Shown: positions 7,639-14,786 of the stretch, piece after piece
How positions within the stretch are numbered: position 1 is the first letter of the stretch
How the letters are laid out: every line of letters begins with the position of its first letter
Source of the DNA: Salinibacterium sp.
Lineage (GTDB): Bacteria > Actinomycetota > Actinomycetes > Actinomycetales > Microbacteriaceae
Reading direction: 5' to 3'
DNA length: 16,776 bases
Assembly: GCA_004297555.1 (NCBI GenBank)
Contig: SCSV01000164.1
Location: 1 to 16,776, forward strand
Translations under genes and position numbers: made by a program
The notes under the pieces: generated by a model
Told to the model about the DNA's origin: nothing
Database searches by the model: none
The model's input: only the letters and a program-made list of their open reading frames with translations

Positions 7639-8079
7639 GTGGCCAAAGCGTCGAGAGGCATCCCGCCGTCGGCGCGGCTGAGTTGGCGCGATCGCCACGG
7701 CCGAGGAATTCGGGCCGCTGTCACTGGGCCCCACCTGCCGCTGTTGCGAAGCCGGGCCGACACATTCGACGCGACAGTCGCGGCCACCGCGGAATACCTC
7801 AAGGACCTCTGGCCGAGCGAGCTCGCGAACGTGAGCTTCGAGGTTGCTGCGCTGCCGGCGGATTTGGGGTCAAGCCCCGTGGTCAACCGCTGGCGGGTAA
7901 TTCACGAGCAACGACGTGTCATTCTCTACCGCTTGCCCATCGAGCGACTTTCGCGACTGCATCGCTATGACGAGTTGCACAAGCGCATGATGGTCGAGAG
8001 TTGTGTCTTCCGCGCGGTTGCCGAGTTGCTTGGCAAAGACCCGTGGGACCTCGCCCCCGAGCGATTCCGGCATCTGTAG
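7639..8079 (+). CDS. Zincin-like metallopeptidase-family protein lacking HExxH
   Basis: A 146-residue protein resembling the short actinobacterial family annotated as metallopeptidase (zincin_1 fold) that lies next to DUF3499 (compare Rv3259). Typical features are SWRDRHGRGIR (15-25), RSRADTFDATV (37-47) and the strand RRVILYRLPIE (92-102). True zincin_1 proteins have HExxHxxG in the long helix near the C-terminus. Here that place reads VESCVFRAVAELLG (119-132): the glutamate may be kept (E120), but both zinc-binding histidines are absent. Peptidase activity is therefore unlikely and a structural or binding role more probable. The GTG start is chosen because the upstream TAGAAT suits a leaderless transcript; ATG at 7630 is the alternative. 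It ends directly against the convergent DUF5719 gene, with no gap. Confidence 0.8.
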   Translation: MAKASRGIPPSARLSWRDRHGRGIRAAVTGPHLPLLRSRADTFDATVAATAEYLKDLWPSELANVSFEVAALPADLGSSPVVNRWRVIHEQRRVILYRLPIERLSRLHRYDELHKRMMVESCVFRAVAELLGKDPWDLAPERFRHL

Positions 8080-9576
8080 CTAGCTGTAAACGCGAATCGG
8101 GGTGGAGCCGGCGCCCGGCGGGTGGAGCCCGTAGCGCGCGATTCCGCCGTTCCCGTCAGTGAAGGTGACCGCGCCGAAGAGCTCCTCAAACCCGGTCAGC
8201 TCATATGTGGTCGAGGGGGTGACGGCCACGGCGACCGAAGCGCCGGCCGGCACCGTGACATCCATTCGCCCGCCCGACCTGGCGGTGAGGCGCACCGTCT
8301 CGTCGCTCTTGCCCGGGTTGCTGAGGTGCAGGATCGGGCCCGGCCCGGGCGCGACCGTGAACTGGGCGCGAGCGGAGAGGTCGGGCGTTGCCGCCAGCCA
8401 GGCGAAGTCATTCGCCGCCCCCTTCGCCGAAGAGACACGAACGGCGGCGACGAGCGGCTGTTTGGAGCTGACCTTGACCGTATAGCTGCCGGTATCGAGA
8501 TCGGCGATCGGCAGGTCTACCACGCGCCCCGCTTCGACATCGAGGGAGAGGGATGCCCCGGTGCCCTGGCCGTTCTCCGGAACAACATTGACGGTCGTCG
8601 CGACCGTGCCCTCACCGGGCGCGAATAGTCGCAGCGATGGCGGAAGGTCGTTGAATGACTCCCCGCCGACCTGGAGGTTCTGCACCTCGACGACATCGGT
8701 GACGAGTAGTCCAGGAATCACGTTCTCGGTGGAGGGGCTCGTGGTCGGGCCGAAAATGTCAAAACCACCAGGGGCGAGACCCCGCACCGTGGACTGCTGC
8801 AGATTCGCGAGAATCTGACCGCCCGTGCTCATCACGTGCACGACCGGCGAGGCCACGTCTCGCTTGAAGCCAGCAAGCGATAGCACGCGCTGCCCGTTTG
8901 GCGGAACGATTATGCCGCTCGTGCCGGGGGCGACGATCGGGCCCGACTCTCCGAAGAGCTCAAGGGTGACAGTCGAGGCGACCTCGCTGGGATTGTCCAG
9001 GGTGAGCAATGTCGTGCGACCGACAGACGTGGACCCGCCGACGAGCCACGCGTCCCCATTGGCGACGGCGCAATCGGCGGCAGCGAGGCCGACGAATTCT
9101 GCCTCCGAAACGGATTGGGCTTGCGCGCCGGAAAGCAGAATCTGCTTGCCCGCTTCGGCCTGGTTGGGCGGCGCGCTGATCGTGGAGGGTGCCGCCGCAG
9201 TGTGGCCGGTCGAGGCATCCGATTGCGTGAATGCCCGCGAATCGATTGGTCCGGAACTCGAAGCGAATTGCGTGGCAGGCGCGCCAATCGGAGACGGTTC
9301 AGTCGCGCGCTGCCCGAAATCATTGGCAAGGCGGAGCGCAGCACCCGGGCAGACGAGTTGTTGGGCGGTCGGCACCGGGGTGATGCGTTCGCCCGGTGGC
9401 ACCGCCTTCACCGTCGGGAGCGGGAGGAAGGTCGCCGCCAGCACCAAGACCACTGCGATGCCGACACCGATCAAGCCAGCCGCAGTGCGCGCACCGATCA
9501 GCGCGGCGGCGCGTGCCGAAATCCGCTGTTTGGGCGCCGGGGCTGCCACGTCGATGTCGTCGTCGTCAATCATCAT
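8080..9576 (-). CDS. DUF5719 membrane-anchored extracytoplasmic protein
   Basis: A 498-residue protein with a short acidic cytoplasmic N-terminus, one hydrophobic segment at about residues 30-53 and a long extracytoplasmic part. The outer part is rich in A, G, S, T, P and V with beta-strand-like repeats (for example TLLTLDNPSEVASTVTLELF and related blocks), fitting immunoglobulin-like folds. C76 and the cysteine of AAADCAVANG may form a disulfide. The pattern matches actinobacterial DUF5719 proteins, whose function is unknown. Two adjacent ATGs (9576, 9573) are possible; GGAG is better spaced from the second. The start lies inside the end of the large glycosyltransferase gene (8- to 11-bp overlap), so the two products are probably made together and may interact at the membrane. 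Confidence 0.82.
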   Translation of the reverse strand: MMIDDDDIDVAAPAPKQRISARAAALIGARTAAGLIGVGIAVVLVLAATFLPLPTVKAVPPGERITPVPTAQQLVCPGAALRLANDFGQRATEPSPIGAPATQFASSSGPIDSRAFTQSDASTGHTAAAPSTISAPPNQAEAGKQILLSGAQAQSVSEAEFVGLAAADCAVANGDAWLVGGSTSVGRTTLLTLDNPSEVASTVTLELFGESGPIVAPGTSGIIVPPNGQRVLSLAGFKRDVASPVVHVMSTGGQILANLQQSTVRGLAPGGFDIFGPTTSPSTENVIPGLLVTDVVEVQNLQVGGESFNDLPPSLRLFAPGEGTVATTVNVVPENGQGTGASLSLDVEAGRVVDLPIADLDTGSYTVKVSSKQPLVAAVRVSSAKGAANDFAWLAATPDLSARAQFTVAPGPGPILHLSNPGKSDETVRLTARSGGRMDVTVPAGASVAVAVTPSTTYELTGFEELFGAVTFTDGNGGIARYGLHPPGAGSTPIRVYS

Positions 9577-12373
9577 CCGGCTCCGCTTCGGTCTGACCCA
9601 GCCGCCTTGTCGCTCCCGGTGCGCGGAGCCTGGCGCGCCGCGTCGTCGGGATCGCCAGGAGCACCGTCATGAGTACAACAAGGGCCTGCACCGCGAGGAT
9701 GCCGATGCCCAGCGGTGTGCCGATCGCCGAAGGCCCCCGGGGTGGCGTGCCCGCGCCCACGTCGTAGTGCCACAGATAGCCGTCAGCGGTGTTGCCGATC
9801 GGAATCAAGCTTCGGTTGCCATCAAGCGCATCGACCAGGCGGTGACGCATCCCGACCGCGCCGTCAGAGGCATCGGGAACGAGCACGAAGCCGATCTGCA
9901 GGGCATCCAATTCGCTCGCAACATCGAAGCCGCTGCGCGAGGAGATGTTTCCGGCGAGAACCCCGAGTCGGCGGTCGGCTCTGTCGAGTCTCGTGTCGGT
10001 GGCGGCGAGCGTCGACTGCTCGTCGAGCGTGGTGCCCTGGCCCCGGTGCACCGCGGCGGCGACACCATCCGATTGCGCGGTCAACTGCAGCGTGCCGAGG
10101 TTGCCGCGACTTGCCGCCTCCGCAGAGACGAACGCGGGCAAGAGCCGGCCATTGCTTGCCTCAACAGCGCTCGTGCCAGACGCAGCCGAGGTGAACGCGG
10201 GAATCCCGATAACCACCAGGCCGATCGCCGCGAGAAACGCCGGGAGAGCGGATGCCCGACCGAGCGCCTCGACGGCGACAATCGCCGCCCCAGTCAGCCC
10301 AAGCCAATACAGGCTCAACCCAGCCCCGGGCCAGACCCCCGTGGTTTCGGCGCCGAGGATCGTGACCTGCAGGTGCGTACCGATGACTGCCGTGACGAAC
10401 CCGAGCAGCGCGATCAGGAGCGCGGGAACCGAGCGCGCTGTGCCGGGCACGAAGAGTGCGAGCAGCGCGAGCACCAAGAATGGCGCGAGAGCAACGATCG
10501 CGACCACCGGCGCGACACCCGCCGGGGCGCCCGCGGCGTCGAGTGCCGCGCTCCAGCCGTTGAGCCCCAGATCGCTTGAACCGAGAGCGAGCTGCCAGCC
10601 GGTGGACTCCTGGCTCAGAACCGGCACGCCCGGCTCGGCGATGAGGCCGAGCGGGTTCACCCGTCCGAGTTGCTGCACGATGAGAGGAGCGAACAACACG
10701 GCAGCTGGAATCGGGATGCCCGCGAGGCGGTGCGCGCTCGTCGGTCGCGCGAGTATCCACACCACGAGAACGAGCAGCAGGGCCGGTACGAGCACAGGAG
10801 TGCACGCCGCGACCACGGCGAAGAGCAGCGCAGCGACCGCCGCCATCGACCAGCTGCGCGCCGCGTTCACCGCGGCAAGCACGAGCACCGGCAGGAGAAT
10901 GTGCGTCAGCACGACGCCGAGGCGCCCTTCGTTCAGCGCGCTGATGAACGGCGGCGCGGCCGTCCAGGCGACTGCGGCGACAGCCGGCGCCCAAGCGCGG
11001 GCCGAGAATCGCGCGGCGCAGTACCAGGCTCCGAGGGCCGCGAGCGGCAGCGCCGCGAGGTAGACGATGACGACGCTCGTGGAGGGCGACCAGAACGTGA
11101 GTGAGCCAAGCACGGCGAGCACGTAGCTGAACGGGTCAGCGGCCCCGGTGAATCCGGCTCCCACGTCATGCCAGCCGTAGCCGACGTGAGACCACAGTTC
11201 GCCGACCGTGCTGCTCAGCGGCACGAGGCCGCCGCCGGTCAGTGCCTGCGCATCGGAGAAGTGGCCGAAGGCCACGAAACCGACGATCGCCGCGACGAGC
11301 ACGACCCACGCGCCGCCGCCGACGAAGAATCCCGGTCCGACGCGCGAGGTGGGCGCGGTGTGCAGTACTGCTGCACGCTCCTGCGCTTGGCGTTCGCGCA
11401 CCTCGGCCCCGGGCATCCGCAGCTCGCCGATCGCGGCCCAGCCGAGCTTGCGAGTACGGGCCAGGTTGGCGCGGGCCTCCCAGACCCGGCCGTCAAACAC
11501 CGCGCCGAGGGCGGCACCGAATTCGCCGGCGATAAGGGTGGGCTGTTTGGTGAGCACGTGCATGAACGAACGGCCCAGGGCGATCGGCAGCAGGCCGAGC
11601 CAGTGAAGGGGCACAGCGGCTCCCGCCGCGTAGACCAGTCGGCGGTGCAATTGCGCGAACCGGCGGACCTGGTTCTGGGCGGCGGGCGATAGCGATCGCC
11701 GACCGAAGAGCTCGGCTGGCCCGACGCTCGCGACGCGTGCGGAGGGAACGCCGATCACCCGGTGACCGGCCAGCCGAGCCCGGATCGAGAAATCGAGGGC
11801 GGCATCCGCACTCGTCAGTGAGCGATCGAAACCGCCAAGGGCGGCGAACACACTGCGGCGCACAAGCATGCCGCCCTCGGCGACTCCCAGAAAATCGCTC
11901 GCCGTGTCGTGCTGCGCCTGGTCGAGTTCGTCATGGATGACCGAGAGCGAGCGGCCGAACCGGGTGAGGGTCTCGCCGAAGCCCGCGATGACATCCGGCT
12001 CGTCCCAACGCATCTGCTTGGGTCCGGCGATGGCCACCGAGGGGGCGACTTCGACAGCACCCAGGAGAGCGGCGAGAGTGTTGGGTTCTGGAGCGTTGTC
12101 GTGACCGAGCAGCCACAACCATTCGTTGTCGTGAGGTTCGCCGAGTGAGAGTGCCCGCGCGATCGCGGCACCGAATCCCTTGTGGCGCGGGGCCGAGACG
12201 AGTTCTGCGGGATTGGCGGCCGCAAGCAGTTCGCGCGTACCGTCAGTCGAGCCGGCATCAACGGCAATCAGTGCATCGGGGCGCCGAGTCTGCGTGGCCA
12301 GCGCGGCAAGGGTTCTCGGAAGGTACTGCGCGCCGTTCTGGGCGACGAGAACCGCGATGACTCTGGGCTGCAT
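9566..12373 (-). CDS. Large membrane glycosyltransferase (GT2 domain plus multi-pass region)
   Basis: A 935-residue two-part protein. Residues 1-220 form a GT2 catalytic domain: VIAVLVAQNGAQYLPRTL at the N-terminus, VDAGSTDGT (38-46), HDNAPEP (91-97) at the metal/nucleotide site, GGMLVRR (167-173) and a DAALDFSIR stretch near 190-198. From about 250 onwards there is a linker and then many hydrophobic helices (first clear one near 355-370), ending in a short basic tail. It probably moves sugars onto a lipid or wall polymer at the membrane; substrate unknown. The ATG at 12373, with AGGG about 9 nt upstream, gives the usual GT2 N-terminus. A TTG start at 12427 would add 18 residues of low-complexity sequence. 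It follows whiB by 61 bp and overlaps DUF5719 downstream. Confidence 0.87.
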   Translation of the reverse strand: MQPRVIAVLVAQNGAQYLPRTLAALATQTRRPDALIAVDAGSTDGTRELLAAANPAELVSAPRHKGFGAAIARALSLGEPHDNEWLWLLGHDNAPEPNTLAALLGAVEVAPSVAIAGPKQMRWDEPDVIAGFGETLTRFGRSLSVIHDELDQAQHDTASDFLGVAEGGMLVRRSVFAALGGFDRSLTSADAALDFSIRARLAGHRVIGVPSARVASVGPAELFGRRSLSPAAQNQVRRFAQLHRRLVYAAGAAVPLHWLGLLPIALGRSFMHVLTKQPTLIAGEFGAALGAVFDGRVWEARANLARTRKLGWAAIGELRMPGAEVRERQAQERAAVLHTAPTSRVGPGFFVGGGAWVVLVAAIVGFVAFGHFSDAQALTGGGLVPLSSTVGELWSHVGYGWHDVGAGFTGAADPFSYVLAVLGSLTFWSPSTSVVIVYLAALPLAALGAWYCAARFSARAWAPAVAAVAWTAAPPFISALNEGRLGVVLTHILLPVLVLAAVNAARSWSMAAVAALLFAVVAACTPVLVPALLLVLVVWILARPTSAHRLAGIPIPAAVLFAPLIVQQLGRVNPLGLIAEPGVPVLSQESTGWQLALGSSDLGLNGWSAALDAAGAPAGVAPVVAIVALAPFLVLALLALFVPGTARSVPALLIALLGFVTAVIGTHLQVTILGAETTGVWPGAGLSLYWLGLTGAAIVAVEALGRASALPAFLAAIGLVVIGIPAFTSAASGTSAVEASNGRLLPAFVSAEAASRGNLGTLQLTAQSDGVAAAVHRGQGTTLDEQSTLAATDTRLDRADRRLGVLAGNISSRSGFDVASELDALQIGFVLVPDASDGAVGMRHRLVDALDGNRSLIPIGNTADGYLWHYDVGAGTPPRGPSAIGTPLGIGILAVQALVVLMTVLLAIPTTRRARLRAPGATRRLGQTEAEPDDD

Positions 12374-12434
12374 ATCGTTCGACCCTAGCGCGCGCGTCTC
12401 GGCACGGGCCGACGGCGCGGCTGACAACTGAGGG

Positions 12435-12755
12435 TTAGGCGCGCTTTCTCAGCTTGCGGCGCTCGCGCTCGGAGAGACCGCCCCAGATGCCGAAACGCTC
12501 GTCGTTCTCAAGCGCGTACTCCAGGCAGCGGGTGCGCACCTCGCAGGAGGAGCAGATCTTCTTGGCGTCCCGCGTCGATCCGCCCTTTTCTGGGAAGAAC
12601 GCCTCAGGGTCAGTTTGTGCGCAGAGCGAGTCGGATTGCCACGCGAGCGGGTTCTCTTCTTCGTCGACGAGCTGGCGCACACCGGGCACCCCGAGTCGGA
12701 GAGGGTCGACGAACCAGTCGTCTGGAACGCCGGTGCGATGCCCGTTGTTCACCAT
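12435..12755 (-). CDS. whiB2: WhiB-family iron-sulfur transcription regulator (WhiB2/WhmD-like)
   Basis: A 106-residue WhiB protein, an actinobacterial [4Fe-4S] regulator that works with the primary sigma factor. The four cluster cysteines are C45, C68, C71 and C77 (C-x22-C-x2-C-x5-C), followed by the G-I-W-G-G turn (89-93) and a basic DNA-binding tail ERERRKLRKRA. The neighbourhood (DUF3499, zincin-like, phosphohexomutase) is that of Rv3260c/whiB2, whose orthologues act in septation and division. I therefore prefer WhiB2 over other paralogues, but the assignment rests partly on context. The ATG at 12755 is chosen because AGGGGAG lies 8 nt upstream; a longer in-frame start at 12785 is less likely. 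A clear promoter with an overlapping palindrome lies upstream. Confidence 0.92.
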   Translation of the reverse strand: MVNNGHRTGVPDDWFVDPLRLGVPGVRQLVDEEENPLAWQSDSLCAQTDPEAFFPEKGGSTRDAKKICSSCEVRTRCLEYALENDERFGIWGGLSERERRKLRKRA

Positions 12756-12806
12756 GCGTCTGTCTCCCCTCAAACGAGTGGCCACGTCACCACTTCGCGT
12801 TAGGGA

Positions 12807-12826
12807 TAATTACACCGGTGTAGTTA
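12807..12826. promoter_or_regulatory. 20-bp palindrome overlapping the whiB promoter
   Basis: TAATTACACCGGTGTAGTTA is an inverted repeat with a single mismatched pair; the central 12 bp TACACCGGTGTA is perfect. It overlaps the -10 hexamer and part of the spacer of the whiB promoter, a typical place for a repressor or autoregulatory site. The binding protein is unknown. Confidence 0.6.
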
Positions 12827-12838
12827 CCTCCGCGTCAA
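12809..12838 (-). promoter_or_regulatory. Predicted housekeeping-type promoter of whiB
   Basis: On the minus strand TTGACG (12838-12833) is followed by an 18-nt spacer and TGTAAT (12814-12809), each 5 of 6 to the sigma-70 consensus. Transcription would begin near 12802, leaving a leader of about 45 nt that contains the AGGGGAG ribosome site. Confidence 0.65.
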
Positions 12839-12867
12839 GTCACCGGATGATAATTGGGTCAATCTCT

Positions 12868-13839
12868 TTAGGAGAGTTGTGTCGCCCGGCGAGTCGCATT
12901 CCACTGCGCTTCGACCATCTCGCGCACCGAATGCCGCATCCGCCAATCGAGGTCGCGCGCTGCCAGATCGCCAGCCGCCACGATGCGTGCAGGATCCCCT
13001 GGCCTGCGCGGGGCGATTTCGGGCGTGAACGGGATGCCCGTGGCCTCTGCCACCTTCGCCATGATCTCGCCGACGGAGAACCCGGTGCCGCTGCCGAGGT
13101 TGTAGGCGGGCTCGAGGGCATCCCCCGCTTCAAGGCGCTTGGCGGCAGCAACGTGCGAGACGGCGAGATCGCCGACATCGATGTAGTCGCGCACGCACGT
13201 GCCGTCGGGTGTCGGGTAGTCGTTGCCGTTGATGCGCGGCGTGCGCCCCTCGACGAGCGCGGTAAACACGAGAGGCAGTAGGTTGTGCGGGCTGGAGTCG
13301 TAGAGCCCGGGGTCGCCGGAGCCGATCACGTTGAAGTAGCGCAGCGAGGTGTGCTTCAGGCCCGAGGCTCGCTCCTGGTCTTTCAGGAGCCATTCCCCGA
13401 TGAGCTTGGACTCGCCGTACGGCGATTCGGGGGTCTTCGCCGTCGACTCGGTGACGATCTCGTCGGTCGGCGTGCCGTAGACGGCCGCACTCGAGGAGAA
13501 CACCATGCGGTTGACCCCGCTCTCTTGCATCGCGGCGAGGAGCCTGGTTGTGCCGGTGACGTTTTGGTCGTAGGTGTGCAGCGGCTTCGTCAGCGAAACG
13601 CCTGCGTACTTGTAACCGGCGACGTGGATGACGCCCGTCACGTCGTGGTCAGCGATGGCCCGCAGAATCAGCGAGCCGTCGAGAATCGAGCCGAGCACGA
13701 ACGGCACGTCATTCGGCACGAAGCCCTCGTGGCCGGTCGAGAGGTCGTCGAGCACAACCGGCCGAAGACCTGCGCTCTGGAGGGCCCGCACCACATGGGA
13801 GCCGATATAGCCCGCGCCACCGGTAACCAGCCAACTCAC
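12868..13839 (-). CDS. galE: UDP-glucose 4-epimerase
   Basis: Cytosolic NAD-dependent short-chain dehydrogenase-like enzyme that interconverts UDP-glucose and UDP-galactose for envelope polysaccharides. It has 323 residues. The Rossmann loop GGAGYIG is at 7-13, DDLSTGH at 31-37, and the catalytic set is the serine run SSSAAVYG (115-122) with Y141 and K145 in SPYGESK. RYFNVIGS (167-174) and the VRDYIDV block are typical of GalE. HVAGYKYAGVSLTKPL (72-87) replaces the more common HxAAxKxVGES form; this variant is familiar in actinobacterial GalE, so it does not argue against the call. The start is GTG in a 4-bp GTGA overlap with the upstream SDR gene, indicating coupling. It is the last gene of the operon. 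Confidence 0.92.
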   Translation of the reverse strand: MSWLVTGGAGYIGSHVVRALQSAGLRPVVLDDLSTGHEGFVPNDVPFVLGSILDGSLILRAIADHDVTGVIHVAGYKYAGVSLTKPLHTYDQNVTGTTRLLAAMQESGVNRMVFSSSAAVYGTPTDEIVTESTAKTPESPYGESKLIGEWLLKDQERASGLKHTSLRYFNVIGSGDPGLYDSSPHNLLPLVFTALVEGRTPRINGNDYPTPDGTCVRDYIDVGDLAVSHVAAAKRLEAGDALEPAYNLGSGTGFSVGEIMAKVAEATGIPFTPEIAPRRPGDPARIVAAGDLAARDLDWRMRHSVREMVEAQWNATRRATQLS

Positions 13840-14786
13840 GACGCGTTGCTCGCAATCTCGAGGTCGTGGTCGACCATGGCGGCGACGATGGCCTCGAAGT
13901 CGAGGGTCGGCTCCCAGCCGAGTTCGTTGCGCGCTTTCGTCGCGTCCCCGAGGAGTTCCGGCGCGTCGCCCGTGCGGCGCAGGTCATCGGTAATCTTCAC
14001 GTGCGCTCGCCAATCGTCGATGCCCGCGCGCGCGAAAGCCAGTCGCACGAAGTCCTCCACCGAGTGCGCCGAGCCGGTCGCGATCACGTAGTCGCCGGGG
14101 GTGTCGGCGAGTGCGGCCCTGTGCAGGGCATCCACGTAGTCCGGCGCCCATCCCCAGTCCCGGCGCGCTTCGAGGGTTCCGAGGGCGAGGGTGTCTTGCT
14201 TGCCGAGCGAGATGCGCGCCGCAGCAGCAGTGATCTTTCGCGTGACGAAGGTCTCGGGCCGGCGCGGCGATTCGTGGTTGTACAGGATGCACGCGGAAGC
14301 CGCGACTCCGGCTTCCCGGTAGACCCCGACCAGATGATGCGCGTAGGCCTTGGCAGCGCCGTAGGGCGAGGTTGGGTGTATGGCGGTGCTCTCGGTCTGC
14401 GGCACGGCTGCGGGCATCCCGAATATTTCTGCACTGGAGGCTTGGACGAAGCGGATGCTCTTGCCGAGCGATTCCTGCGCCTCGCGCACCGCGGCGAGCA
14501 GCTCGGCCACCAGGGCGCCATTCACGCGGGCCGTCAGCGCCGGCTCCTGCCAGGAACGGAACACCGAGCTCACCGCCGCGAGGTTGTAGATCTCGTCGGG
14601 GGCGACCGCGGTCACGAGGTCACCGACACCGGTGCCGGCGAGGTCGACCTCGTGGGTGGTGACCCCGTCGATCGCCGCACCGCTCGGTCGCACCGTGCCG
14701 TGCACCTCGTAACCGAGCGCAAGGAGGCGCTCGGTGAGGTAAGAGCCGTCCTGGCCGGTGATTCCGGTGATGAGTGCGCGTGTCAT
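13836..14786 (-). CDS. GDP-mannose 4,6-dehydratase-like SDR (divergent paralogue)
   Basis: A 316-residue extended short-chain dehydrogenase clearly related to Gmd: TGITGQDGSYLTERLL (8-23), QASSAEIFG (115-123), the Y142-x3-K146 pair in SPYGAAKAYAH, NHESPRRPETFVTRKI (170-185) and LGTLEARRDWGWAPDYV (202-218). The C-terminal sugar-binding motif differs. Canonical Gmd has RPxEVDxLxGD; here it is RRTGDAPELLGD (270-281), one residue longer with different side chains. It also lacks the usual basic stretch after the first strands. It may use another GDP-sugar, or act as a reductase/epimerase on the Gmd product. It overlaps gmd upstream and galE downstream by 4 bp each. The family is certain, the substrate is not. 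Confidence 0.85.
   Translation of the reverse strand: MTRALITGITGQDGSYLTERLLALGYEVHGTVRPSGAAIDGVTTHEVDLAGTGVGDLVTAVAPDEIYNLAAVSSVFRSWQEPALTARVNGALVAELLAAVREAQESLGKSIRFVQASSAEIFGMPAAVPQTESTAIHPTSPYGAAKAYAHHLVGVYREAGVAASACILYNHESPRRPETFVTRKITAAAARISLGKQDTLALGTLEARRDWGWAPDYVDALHRAALADTPGDYVIATGSAHSVEDFVRLAFARAGIDDWRAHVKITDDLRRTGDAPELLGDATKARNELGWEPTLDFEAIVAAMVDHDLEIASNAS

Noticed and set aside
8825..10579. Long open frame of 584 codons on the plus strand
   Set aside because: It lies antisense to DUF5719 and the large glycosyltransferase, has Arg/Ala/Pro-rich low-complexity translation and no family motif; typical of high-G+C shadow frames.
12374..12434. Separate promoter between whiB and the large glycosyltransferase
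   Set aside because: TTGTCA and TAGGGT are present but 34 nt apart, so no properly spaced promoter is visible; read-through from whiB is simpler.
12841..12867. Terminator after galE
   Set aside because: No stem-loop with a T run was found in this short gap upstream of the whiB promoter.
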